DNA of 59,186 nt from Castellaniella sp035707805 (GTDB lineage Bacteria; Pseudomonadota; Gammaproteobacteria; Burkholderiales; Burkholderiaceae_B). Below the pieces are notes generated by a model, which searched no databases, was not told the origin of the DNA, and worked only from the letters and a program-made list of their open reading frames with translations. The stretch is from positions 1-59,186 of the forward strand of contig DASSTS010000032.1 in NCBI GenBank assembly GCA_035707805.1. Direction: 5' to 3'. Shown in pieces: positions 19,920 to 29,241 of the stretch (position 1 is its first letter; every line of letters starts with the position of its first letter). The translations under genes and the position numbers were made by a program.

Positions 19920-20924
19920 TCAGAGAGAAATCGAGACCAGGGGATCGTCGGCGGGAAAGCGCTCGAAGCCGTCTTCCAGACGCGCCGGCGCGGTGCCATC
20001 GGCCAGCCGCATGTGAGCATCCAGATGCAATTCGGACGGCTCGGCCAGGCGGCGATACAGTTCGCGGCATACCATGCGCGCGGACTGCCCCGGCCAGTCC
20101 GCCGGCAGCAAGACCTCCGGCAGCTCGGGGTCGCGCAGCAAAAGGCGGCGGTAATCGTGGATCATCAGCACCCGCGCCAGGAACGCCTCCTCGGGCTCCA
20201 GGCGGGCCCTGCGGTCGCGCCGCAGCTCCGCCAGGATCGGGAGATAGCCGGACACGAAGGCCGCGTAGGACTCGGCCAGCCGATCGAGGTTCCAGGCGCG
20301 GGCCACGAGATCCGCATCGGATGCCGTCAGCGTGATGCGCGCGTCGGCCGCCAGCAAGGGCAGCAGGCAGCCCAGCATGTCACCCAGGCCGTCGGCCTCG
20401 AGCGCGTCGTAGGCGGCCTCCAGGTGAGTCGAGGGATGCACGAAGCAATCGCCGCCCAGGTTGCCGAAGCCTTGCCACTGCAGGGCCTGGCGCAGGCGGT
20501 CGCGCTGCCGGGCATCGAGTTCGCCCACGACCAGGATCAGGCGCCAGCGGCGATCCCAGATCGGCGCGTGGGACGAATAGATGTGGCGTGAGGCTTCCTC
20601 GAAGCGCAGGCGCCCGGAATCCGTCAGCACGTATTCCGCCCGCCGGCCTCGCGTATCGGCCCGCAGCCATTTTTCCTTGCCCAGGCGGAACACCGAGGTG
20701 CGCACCAGACGCTCGTTCAGGCCCAGCGGCTCGAGCAGCCGGATCAGGCTGCCCAGCCAGATCCGCCCGCCGCGCGGCAGTACGGCGTCGCCGAAGACCG
20801 ACATGATCAGGGAACCCGCACGCACCCGCTGCTGTTGCCGGAAATGGTCGATACGATGCTGGATGGCGGGAATCAAGGCGGTCGGTGCGTGAGGTTCAGG
20901 ATTGGCGGCCCTCGGATCTGGCAT
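19920..20924 (-). CDS. paaX: PaaX-family transcriptional repressor
   Basis: A 334-residue PaaX-type regulator. The N-terminal wHTH part reads FGDAVLPRGG, GSLIRLLEPLGLNERLVRTS and FRLGKEKWL, and the C-terminal PaaX domain has the usual length. PaaX proteins repress phenylacetate genes and are released by phenylacetyl-CoA. The ATG at 20924 lies inside the end of the reductase gene (29-base overlap) and has a weak ribosome site, so translation may depend on the upstream gene. It is the third gene of the leftward oxygenase operon, which would give feedback control over that operon, the divergent paaN operon and perhaps liv-mha. Confidence 0.88.
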   Translation of the reverse strand: MPDPRAANPEPHAPTALIPAIQHRIDHFRQQQRVRAGSLIMSVFGDAVLPRGGRIWLGSLIRLLEPLGLNERLVRTSVFRLGKEKWLRADTRGRRAEYVLTDSGRLRFEEASRHIYSSHAPIWDRRWRLILVVGELDARQRDRLRQALQWQGFGNLGGDCFVHPSTHLEAAYDALEADGLGDMLGCLLPLLAADARITLTASDADLVARAWNLDRLAESYAAFVSGYLPILAELRRDRRARLEPEEAFLARVLMIHDYRRLLLRDPELPEVLLPADWPGQSARMVCRELYRRLAEPSELHLDAHMRLADGTAPARLEDGFERFPADDPLVSISL

Positions 20925-21933
20925 TCTGGATGGCAAAGAACCCTTCCTTGTGGATGAGTCCGTCCTTTGCGCCCAGGGACTTGACTGCCGCGACACAGGC
21001 GTCCACGAATTCGGGACTGCCCGCGATGAAAATACTGTGCGCGGACAGGTCGGGATACAGGTCCGGCAGGATCGTGTCGATGCGGCCTGCCAGATAGCCG
21101 TCCCGCTGTTCGCGCGTGAGGGTTATTTTATAGTCGAAATTGCGATGCTTGGTGCGCCACCACGCCATCATGCCCTGGCCGTAGACATCGTCGGCCGTGC
21201 GCGCCGAGAAGATCAGGTCCACTTTCTTGCGATAGCCGCGCCGCAGGGCCGCCTCCGCCAGGTCCAGGATCGGTGCCAGGCCCGTGCCGGCCGCCAGGCA
21301 CAGCACCGGGGTCTCCGCGGACGGATCGCCGATGAACGTACCGTAGGCGCCATTGACCTTGATGCTGTCGCCGATGCGCAACGTATCGTGGATCCAGGCG
21401 CTGGTGACGCCCTCTTCGGCGCGCGCGACCTGCAGGGTGATCTCGCCGTCGGGGCGGGGCGCATTGGCGATCGAATAGGCTCGCCGGGGGATGTCGGCGC
21501 GCTCGTCGCCCAGGGTGACGTACTGGCCTGGCCAGTAGCGGATCGGCTGGCCCACCGGGCGCAGGCGGATTTCCAGCGTGCGCCGCGCGACCTCGCGCCG
21601 CTCGATCAGGACGAACAGCGCGCCTTCCCGGGGAGGAAACAGCTTCGGCTGTGCATTGGCCGTGCCCCATTCGATCACCATCTCGTCGGAGATCGGCTTG
21701 GCCATGCACATCAGTCCGAAGCCCTGCCGGCGCTCCTCGGCCGACAGGGCCATGTCCAGCACCATCCCCTGGTCGTACTGGCCGGCGAGGACCCGGACCT
21801 TGCATTCGCCGCAGGCGCCGGCCCGGCAATTGTTGGACAAGGCGTAGCCGGCCTTTTCCAGGGCCATCAGGACTGTGTCGCTGTCCTTGCATTCGACGGA
21901 CTTGCCGGAGGGCTGGATGATGATGCGTGACAT
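20896..21933 (-). CDS. Fe-S/FAD/NADH electron-transfer reductase of an oxygenase
   Basis: A 345-residue reductase in the order ferredoxin, FAD, NAD. A plant-type [2Fe-2S] domain comes first (Cys36, Cys41, Cys44, Cys76), then the FAD motif RRAYSIAN (150-157) and the NAD(P) motif AAGTGLAPIL (214-223). This order matches reductases of methane monooxygenase, phenol hydroxylase and benzoate dioxygenase. PaaE has the reverse order, with its ferredoxin domain at the C-terminus, so this is not PaaE. It follows the R2-like gene by 36 bases and overlaps paaX, so it should supply electrons to the R2-like protein. Confidence 0.88.
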   Translation of the reverse strand: MSRIIIQPSGKSVECKDSDTVLMALEKAGYALSNNCRAGACGECKVRVLAGQYDQGMVLDMALSAEERRQGFGLMCMAKPISDEMVIEWGTANAQPKLFPPREGALFVLIERREVARRTLEIRLRPVGQPIRYWPGQYVTLGDERADIPRRAYSIANAPRPDGEITLQVARAEEGVTSAWIHDTLRIGDSIKVNGAYGTFIGDPSAETPVLCLAAGTGLAPILDLAEAALRRGYRKKVDLIFSARTADDVYGQGMMAWWRTKHRNFDYKITLTREQRDGYLAGRIDTILPDLYPDLSAHSIFIAGSPEFVDACVAAVKSLGAKDGLIHKEGFFAIQNARSEGRQS

Positions 21934-21969
21934 GGAGTTTTCCGTTTCTATTGCATTGACTGTCTGGGA

Positions 21970-22995
21970 TCAGAACACCGGGATGATGTCCTGCATTTCC
22001 ACATCCGAGATCTCGTGACCGGTGATCCCGACCTCAGGGATGGCCGGGAACGGGATGCCATAGCGGTCCAGGACGCCCTTGAGGTTCAGCATGGCGTTCT
22101 TCCAGTTCTCGAGCTTGGCCTCGTAGGTCGGGATGCCGAAGCCGGCGTCCCGGGCAATGGCCTCGGCCTCGCGCTGCGTGGCGATGAAGTCATCGGGCAG
22201 GTCCCAGAATTCCATGGGCGGCTCGAACAGCACGGCCGAGAGGAACAGGTAGCCCGCGCGGATCTGCTTGGTGACGACAGCCTTGTGCTCTTCGCTCAAG
22301 CCAGGATAGTCGCGTTCCATCACCGCCATGCAGATCGCCATGTGGCGGCCTTCGTCGCGGCCGATGTTCTTGAAGGCCTCCTTGAAGACCGGCTCGCGCG
22401 AGTTCTCGTACATCTGCTTGAAAATGGTGGCGGCGGCGATCTCTCCCATCAGGAAGGAACTGAACAGGACGGCCAGATCGTACTTCGGCACGGCGGTCTT
22501 GTAGCCGTTCCAGTAGCGCGCGCCATTGAAATACAGCCACTTGGCGTTTTTCTGCAGGCGCCGGCCAATGTCGGTCTTGGGCTCATAAGTGAGGGGATCC
22601 GGGTGGTCGAGCAGCTTGGTGATCGACAGGCCGCACATGATCTCGTGGTTCTGCTCGTCGCTGGTGACCGAGAAGAAGCATTTGCGCACGGGGTCTTCCT
22701 CGTGCACCTCGTAGGTCTTGATCAGGGCTTCAGCGAAGACCGGCGGCGCGGAGGCATCGAACACCGACAACAGCGTCCACCAGTAGGCGATGCATTCGCG
22801 CTCTTCCCAGGAATAGCTCTCGACGTCGAGCGTGTCCCAGGGCAGTTTTTCGGGCTCCCAGTATTCCCGGAGCGAGGCTTCCCAGACCTCTTGCAGCTTC
22901 TTGGTCTTGCGGTGCCAGGACAGGGGATACACGTTGGGCTGTTCAATTTCGGGCGGGAATTCCATCTTGTCCGAAAAGCGTTCTTTGCTGGACAT
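21970..22995 (-). CDS. R2-like (ferritin-superfamily) diiron protein, putative aromatic oxygenase
   Basis: A 341-residue protein from the ATG at 22995 (AAGGAG upstream). Two diiron half-sites are plain: EQNH (Glu114, His117) and DEGRH (Glu215, His218), with Glu185 in MGEIAAATIF and Asp80 or Glu89 as the remaining ligands. The layout recalls ribonucleotide reductase R2: FDAS for the first ligand helix, CFFSVTSDEQNHE for the second and RDEGRH for the last. Where R2 has its radical Tyr (His+4) this protein has Cys121, so it is not a working R2. Its partner is an oxygenase-type reductase and its neighbours are paa genes. Oxygenation of an aryl-acetate or its CoA ester is inferred. I do not know a characterised homologue. 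Confidence 0.72.
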   Translation of the reverse strand: MSSKERFSDKMEFPPEIEQPNVYPLSWHRKTKKLQEVWEASLREYWEPEKLPWDTLDVESYSWEERECIAYWWTLLSVFDASAPPVFAEALIKTYEVHEEDPVRKCFFSVTSDEQNHEIMCGLSITKLLDHPDPLTYEPKTDIGRRLQKNAKWLYFNGARYWNGYKTAVPKYDLAVLFSSFLMGEIAAATIFKQMYENSREPVFKEAFKNIGRDEGRHMAICMAVMERDYPGLSEEHKAVVTKQIRAGYLFLSAVLFEPPMEFWDLPDDFIATQREAEAIARDAGFGIPTYEAKLENWKNAMLNLKGVLDRYGIPFPAIPEVGITGHEISDVEMQDIIPVF

Positions 22996-23363
22996 GAAAA
23001 GGCTCCTTGCGGTGGCGTACGAGGGTGTACGGGGGTGGACGGATCGGGTTTTTTTTGCCCGGCTCGGACCGGACACGATGCAATCATGTTACTTGAATCG
23101 GTGTTCTGTCAATTTATTTGTATCGCTTAAGCCTAGGGGTTTCCCTGGATAAGTAACCACGCTGGCTTGAAAGAACCCTAAATCCACTATGAAGTTATTG
23201 ATTTTCCTAGTTATTCGATTGCTTTATGAATCCATCATTAAATCCGATAAATCACGCACGACCGAGAAGTTCCGCTCAAGAAGTGATACATTAATCCACA
23301 TCAAAAAAAGAATTTGGTATTTCATGAACACACGCCGTCCAACGGGCCGGCACTGGAGGCACC
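22996..23363. promoter_or_regulatory. Divergent promoter region between the R2-like operon and paaN
   Basis: 368 bases without a gene. The part near paaN (about 23090-23330) is strongly A/T-rich and should hold both promoters. The leader of the R2-like gene carries a 10-base tandem repeat (23017-23036). TGTATC-type half-sites occur at 23119-23124 and, inverted, as TGATACA at 23284-23290; the same sequence is in the livH promoter. They are candidate PaaX sites only by position and sharing. Confidence 0.5.
23017..23046. repeat. 10-base tandem repeat in the leader of the R2-like gene
   Basis: GTACGAGGGT and GTACGGGGGT stand head to tail (9 of 10 identical), followed by a degenerate third unit, GGACGGATCG. 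The 10-base period is about one helical turn. On the mRNA this is 22-51 bases before the start codon. Confidence 0.45.
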
Positions 23364-25031
23364 ATGTCGCATTCCCTGCTGGATCAGCACCGTCCCCTGC
23401 TCGAACGGGCGCTCGAGACCATCGCCACGCGCGGCTATTGGTCGGCCTACGCTGAATCCCCCAGCCCCAGGGCCTATGGCGAAGGCGCGCCCGAGGCGGG
23501 CCGCGCCGCCTTCGAGAGTCACCTGGGAAAGCCGTTCGAACTCGACCAGCCCGGCCAATGCGGGTGGCACGATGGAGAAACGTCCCCCTATGGCGTCCCC
23601 CTGGGGATCCGCTATCCGCAGTCCGACCCCCAGGCCCTGGTCCAGGCCGCCCAGGCGGCCATGCCGGCGTGGCAGGCGCAGGGCGCCGAAGGCCGGGTCG
23701 GCATCTGCCTCGAGATCCTGCAGCAACTGAACCGCCGGAGTTTCGAGATCGCCCATGCGGTCATGATGACCAGCGGCCAGGGCTGGATGATGGCCTTCCA
23801 GGCGGGCGGCCCCCACGCCCAGGACCGAGGCCTGGAGGCCGTGGCCTACGCCTGGCGCGAAATGTCCTTCATTCCCGCCGAGTCCGTCTGGGAAAAGCCC
23901 CAGGGCAAGCACCCGTCCCTGGTCATGCGCAAGCACTATGAAATCGTCGGCCGCGGCGTGGCCGTCGTCATCGGCTGCGCCACCTTCCCCACCTGGAACA
24001 CCTATCCGGGGCTGTTCGCGGCACTGGCCACCGGCAACCCCGTGATCCTGAAGCCGCACGACAGCGTCGTGCTCCCCGCCGCGATCACGATCCGCACCAT
24101 CCGGGCCGTGCTGGCCGAAAACGGCCTGGACCCGAACCTCGCCACCCTGTGCCTACCGCGTGACCAGGAGGCCACGCGGACGCTGTGCACCCACCCGGAG
24201 GTCCGCTCGATCGACTATACGGGCGGCAACACCTTCGGCCACTGGCTGCTGGACCACTGCCGCCAGGCCCAGGTCTACGCCGAACTGGCCGGGGTCAACA
24301 GCATCGTGATCGACTCGACCGACGACTACGACGGCATGCTGCGCAACCTGGCCTTCACCCTGTCGCTGTATTCCGGACAAATGTGCACGACCTCCCAGGC
24401 GATCGTGGTTCCCGCACAGGGCATCGACACCGATCAGGGTCCCAAGTCCTTCGACCAGGTCGGACAGGACCTGGCCCAGGCGATCGGGCGCCTCGTGGAG
24501 AAACCGGAAACCGCCCTGGCCGTGCTCGGCGCGATCCAGTCCGATGCCACGCTGGCGCGCATCGACGAGGCGGCGGGCGGCGGCATGGGGCAAGTCGTGC
24601 TGGCGCCCCGGACGCCGCAGTACGACGAATTCCCCCACGCCCGCGCCCGCACTCCGGTCCTGCTGGCCTGCGACGCGCGGGACGCCGCGCACTACGCCCG
24701 CGAACAGTTCGGCCCCATCAGTTTCCTGGTGCGCGCCGGGGACACGGAGGCGGCCCTGGCGCTCGCCGAGGACCTGGCGCGCCAGCACGGCGCGCTCACG
24801 CTCGCGGTCTACAGCACCCGCGACCGCGTCCTCGATGCCGCGGTCCAGGTCTCCTGGCGGGCCAAAGTCGCCCTGTCCCTGAACCTGACGGGCGGGGTCT
24901 TCGTGAACCAGTCCGCCGCCTTCTCCGATTTTCACGGCACGGGCGGCAACCCGGCGGCCAACGCCTCGTACGCGGACTCGGCCTTCGTGGCCAACCGTTT
25001 CCGGGTCGTGCAGCGCCGCATGCACGCCTGA
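23364..25031 (+). CDS. paaN: PaaN-type aldehyde dehydrogenase of phenylacetate degradation
   Basis: A 555-residue aldehyde-dehydrogenase-superfamily protein of the PaaN type found in betaproteobacterial phenylacetate clusters. The catalytic Cys341 is in SGQMCTTSQ and the general-base region is AELAGVNS. It lacks the C-terminal MaoC hydratase domain of PaaZ, so it could only do the aldehyde-oxidation half of ring opening; a separate oxepin-CoA hydrolase would be needed and is not seen here. It heads the rightward operon, with GGAGG 6 bases before the ATG. Its exact substrate in this locus is uncertain because the partner oxygenase is not PaaABCDE. Confidence 0.85.
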   Translation: MSHSLLDQHRPLLERALETIATRGYWSAYAESPSPRAYGEGAPEAGRAAFESHLGKPFELDQPGQCGWHDGETSPYGVPLGIRYPQSDPQALVQAAQAAMPAWQAQGAEGRVGICLEILQQLNRRSFEIAHAVMMTSGQGWMMAFQAGGPHAQDRGLEAVAYAWREMSFIPAESVWEKPQGKHPSLVMRKHYEIVGRGVAVVIGCATFPTWNTYPGLFAALATGNPVILKPHDSVVLPAAITIRTIRAVLAENGLDPNLATLCLPRDQEATRTLCTHPEVRSIDYTGGNTFGHWLLDHCRQAQVYAELAGVNSIVIDSTDDYDGMLRNLAFTLSLYSGQMCTTSQAIVVPAQGIDTDQGPKSFDQVGQDLAQAIGRLVEKPETALAVLGAIQSDATLARIDEAAGGGMGQVVLAPRTPQYDEFPHARARTPVLLACDARDAAHYAREQFGPISFLVRAGDTEAALALAEDLARQHGALTLAVYSTRDRVLDAAVQVSWRAKVALSLNLTGGVFVNQSAAFSDFHGTGGNPAANASYADSAFVANRFRVVQRRMHA

Positions 25032-25062
25032 AATCCCTCCACCTGATCCGCGAAGGCCCGGC

Positions 25063-25857
25063 ATGACTTACCAGAACATCCGTTTTTCCATCGAGGGGGG
25101 CGTCGCGCGCCTGACCCTGGCGCGACCCGACAAGCTCAACAGCTTCACCGAGGCGATGCACCTCGAAGTCCGCGATGCACTGGAACGTGTGCAAAGAGAG
25201 ACTGCGGCGCGCGTACTGGTCCTGAGCGGCGCCGGCCGCGGCTTCTGCGCGGGTCAGGACCTGGGCGACCGCGCCATGCAGATCGGGGCCGGGGCGGCCC
25301 CCGACCTGGGCGCCACCGTCGAGGGCTTCTACAAGCCGCTGATCCTGACGCTGCAGAACCTGCGGGTCCCGACCCTGGCGGCCGTCAACGGGATTGCCGC
25401 CGGCGCGGGGGCCTCCATCGCCCTGGCCTGCGACCTGGTCGTCGCGGCCGAATCGGCGAGCTTCCTGCAGGCGTTCAGCAAGATCGGCCTGATCCCCGAT
25501 ACCGGCGGCACCTGGCTGTTGCCTCAGCGCATCGGCATGGCGCGCGCCATGGGGCTGGCCCTGCTGGCCGAGCGGCTGCCCGCGCGCCAGGCGGCCGAAT
25601 GGGGCCTGATCTGGTCCTGCATCGCCGATGATGCGTTCGAGGCCGAGATCGACCGGCTGGCCGCGCAACTGGCCCAGTCGCCGACCCGGGCGCTGGTGCG
25701 CACCCGCCAGGCCATGCACGCCGCCGCGTCGCACACGCTGGAGCAGCAGCTTTCGATGGAGGCCGGCATGATGCGCGAACTGGGCTGGCGCCCCGACTAC
25801 GCGGAGGGCGTCGCCGCCTTCCTGGAAAAACGCCCCGCCCGGTTCACGGGAGAATGA
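25063..25857 (+). CDS. paaG: Enoyl-CoA hydratase/isomerase PaaG
   Basis: A 264-residue crotonase-fold enzyme. GRGFCAGQDLGDR and the active-site Asp146 in LIPDTGGTW are the PaaG hallmarks; the second hydratase glutamate is absent, as in other isomerase-type members. PaaG converts ring-1,2-epoxyphenylacetyl-CoA to oxepin-CoA and also shifts double bonds later in the path. Its presence argues that the locus handles an epoxide or dearomatised CoA ester. It is 31 bases after paaN in the same operon. Confidence 0.88.
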   Translation: MTYQNIRFSIEGGVARLTLARPDKLNSFTEAMHLEVRDALERVQRETAARVLVLSGAGRGFCAGQDLGDRAMQIGAGAAPDLGATVEGFYKPLILTLQNLRVPTLAAVNGIAAGAGASIALACDLVVAAESASFLQAFSKIGLIPDTGGTWLLPQRIGMARAMGLALLAERLPARQAAEWGLIWSCIADDAFEAEIDRLAAQLAQSPTRALVRTRQAMHAAASHTLEQQLSMEAGMMRELGWRPDYAEGVAAFLEKRPARFTGE

Positions 25858-25923
25858 GGCCATGACAGGCCCGAACTCCCGCCGCACCGCCGGCCGCCCG
25901 ACACCCACCTGGAAAACCCGCTC

Positions 25924-26379
25924 ATGACGCATGAAGCTCTCGCCCCCCAGACCCTGGCCGAAACCGTGGCGACCGCCATGTGGTCCCGCGACCATGCCGC
26001 GCAAGCGCTGGACATGCGCCTGGACTCCATCGCACCCGGCAGCGCCCGGCTGTCGATGACCGTACGCAACGACATGCTCAACGGCCACGGCATCTGCCAC
26101 GGCGGCATGATCTTCACGCTGGCCGACACCGCGTTCGCCTATGCCTGCAACAGCGACAATCACAACACAGTGGCATCCGCCTGCCATATCGATTTCCTGG
26201 CGCCCGCCCGCGAAGGCGACCGCCTGCAGGCCCATGCCCTGGCCCGGACCCAGGGCGGTCGCACCGGGGTTTACGACATCACGGTCCACAACCTGACGGC
26301 GGGATGCGATGTCGCGCTGTTCCGGGGCAAGTCGCACCGGATCCAGGGCATGGTGACCGACACCCTGCCCGCGGATTGA
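25924..26379 (+). CDS. paaI: PaaI hotdog thioesterase
   Basis: A 151-residue hotdog-fold thioesterase. The PaaI active site is visible: NGHGICHGGMIFTLADTAFA, with Asp68 in the position of the catalytic Asp of E. coli PaaI. PaaI hydrolyses hydroxylated phenylacetyl-CoA dead-end products (3,4-dihydroxyphenylacetyl-CoA and similar) and frees trapped CoA. In this locus it could instead release a hydroxyphenylacetate that MhaAB can use; that is speculation. It is 66 bases after paaG in the rightward operon. Confidence 0.9.
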   Translation: MTHEALAPQTLAETVATAMWSRDHAAQALDMRLDSIAPGSARLSMTVRNDMLNGHGICHGGMIFTLADTAFAYACNSDNHNTVASACHIDFLAPAREGDRLQAHALARTQGGRTGVYDITVHNLTAGCDVALFRGKSHRIQGMVTDTLPAD

Positions 26380-26422
26380 GCCCTATTGCAAACCGACACC
26401 ATAAAACCAGGAGACAACCATC

Positions 26423-27745
<1,323 letters not shown>

Positions 27746-27919
27746 GCGCCACGGCCTGGTACCGGGATCCATGGCTCCACGCACGAATCCGCATGGCGGC
27801 ATGCCAGCCATCGGCCACCCGCCGCCGGACGCGAGCAGTACCTGGCGGCCTATACCCCCCGCCGTCGCCGGAAGAATCCGGACTGTCGGTCATCAAAATA
27901 CCACCCAAGGAGACACACC

Positions 27920-29065
27920 ATGAAAGCATCGACCTGGCGCTGGATGACCGGCTGCGCGCTAGCCACCTTCGCGCTGACCGCGCAAGCCGCCGACCCGATC
28001 AAGATCGGCTCGGTCCTGTCGGCCACCGGCCCCGCCGCATTCCTGGGCGACCCGGAAGTCAAGACATTGGAAATGTACGTCGACTCCCTCAACAAATCCG
28101 GCGGCATCCTGGGCCGTCAACTGCAGCTCGTGCACTACGACGACGGCAGCGACGCGAACAAGGCCAACGGCTTCGCCAAGCGCCTGATCTACGATGATCA
28201 GGTCGACGTCATCATCGGCGGCACCACGACGGGCTCCACCATGTCCATGGACCCGCTCGCCGAAAAGGCCGGGATCCCCTTCATTTCGCTGGCGGGAGCG
28301 GTCGTGATCATCGACCCGGTGAAGAAGTGGCTGTTCAAAACCCCGCACACGGACCGCATGGCCGCCGAGAAGGTCTTCGAGGACATGAAGAAGCGCGGCT
28401 TCACGAAGATCGCCCTGCTCAGCGAGACCAGCGGCTTTGGCCAGTCCGGCAAGAAGGAATCCGAACTGGTCGCGCCCAACTACGGCATCCAGATCGTGGC
28501 CAACGAGACCTACGGTCCCAAGGACACCGACATGAGTCCGCAGCTGACCAAGATCCGGAACACCCCCGACGTGCAGGCCGTGCTGGTCTTCGGCCTGGGC
28601 CAGGGTCCGGCGCTGGTCACCCGCAACTACAAGCAGCTGGGCGTCAAGCTGCCGCTCTACCACGCGCACGGCGTGTGCTCCAACGAGTTCATCAAGCTCG
28701 CCCGCGATGCGGCCGAAGGCGTCCGCCTGCCCTGCGCCGCCCTGGTGGTCGCCGACAAGCTGCCCGACAGCGATCCGCAGAAGCCGGTGGTCTCCGCCTA
28801 CGCCAAGGCCTTCCAGGCGCGCTGGAAAGCCGAGGTCTCGACCTTCGGCGGTCACGCCTATGACGGCCTGATGCTCTATGTCGACGCGGTCAAGCGGGCC
28901 GGCGGCACCGACAAGGCCAAGGTGCGCGACGCCATCGAACAGACCAAGGGCTATGTCGGCACGGGCGGCGTGGTGAACATGTCCGCAACCGACCACATGG
29001 GCCTGGACCTGAGCGCCTTCCGCATGCTCGAGATCCACAACGGCGACTGGAAACTGATCGACTAA
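27920..29065 (+). CDS. ABC transporter periplasmic binding protein (LivJ/K type)
   Basis: A 381-residue type-I periplasmic binding protein with a clear signal peptide (cleavage after AQA, about residue 23). The mature start is DPIKIGSVLSATGPAAFLGD, typical of the branched-chain amino acid/aromatic acid group. Good ribosome site AAGGAG. No permease lies next to it, but the liv genes at 15.7-19.6 kb lack a binding protein, so the two probably form one importer split between divergent operons. The likely ligand is a phenylacetate-type acid. Confidence 0.88.
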   Translation: MKASTWRWMTGCALATFALTAQAADPIKIGSVLSATGPAAFLGDPEVKTLEMYVDSLNKSGGILGRQLQLVHYDDGSDANKANGFAKRLIYDDQVDVIIGGTTTGSTMSMDPLAEKAGIPFISLAGAVVIIDPVKKWLFKTPHTDRMAAEKVFEDMKKRGFTKIALLSETSGFGQSGKKESELVAPNYGIQIVANETYGPKDTDMSPQLTKIRNTPDVQAVLVFGLGQGPALVTRNYKQLGVKLPLYHAHGVCSNEFIKLARDAAEGVRLPCAALVVADKLPDSDPQKPVVSAYAKAFQARWKAEVSTFGGHAYDGLMLYVDAVKRAGGTDKAKVRDAIEQTKGYVGTGGVVNMSATDHMGLDLSAFRMLEIHNGDWKLID

Positions 29066-29069
29066 AGGT

Positions 29070-29134
29070 ACGTCGCGGCTTGCAAGCCGCTCCGATTCGC
29101 CAGGCACGGGCCAGTCCGCAGGGACTGGCCCGTG
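29070..29134. repeat. 65-base intergenic repeat, copy 1, with palindrome and hairpin
   Basis: Contains the 16-base perfect palindrome GCGGCTTGCAAGCCGC (29075-29090) and a 13-base perfect stem (29105-29117 with 29122-29134) closed by a GCAG loop. It starts 4 bases after the binding-protein stop and may stop or stabilise that transcript. Identical to copy 2. Confidence 0.85.
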
Positions 29135-29169
29135 CAAGCCGCCCTGGTCTCCAGCCGCTGCATCTCTCC

Positions 29170-29234
29170 ACGTCGCGGCTTGCAAGCCGCTCCGATTCGC
29201 CAGGCACGGGCCAGTCCGCAGGGACTGGCCCGTG
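29170..29234. repeat. 65-base intergenic repeat, copy 2
   Basis: Identical to copy 1 over all 65 bases and displaced by exactly 100. Palindrome at 29175-29190, stem at 29205-29217 with 29222-29234. The 35 bases between the copies hold a partial, degraded version of the palindrome. It ends 7 bases before the IclR stop, so it may serve both converging transcripts. Confidence 0.85.
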
Positions 29235-29241
29235 TCCTGGC

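Noticed and set aside
20896..21933. PaaE
   Set aside because: PaaE has its [2Fe-2S] domain at the C-terminus; here it is at the N-terminus.
21970..22995. Ribonucleotide reductase beta subunit
   Set aside because: R2-like motifs are present, but the radical Tyr position is Cys121, no nrdA adjoins it, and the partner is an oxygenase reductase.
23041..23060. Terminator at the run of eight T
   Set aside because: GGG and CCC flank the T-run, but the stem is only 3 bases and it lies in the leader of the R2-like gene, not after a gene.
27746..27919. Small gene between paaK and the binding-protein gene
   Set aside because: The open frame here is Pro/His/Arg-rich and runs into the binding-protein ribosome site; it looks like leader sequence.
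29070..29234. CRISPR array
   Set aside because: Only two repeat units with a non-unique 35-base spacer that is itself repeat-derived, and no cas genes.
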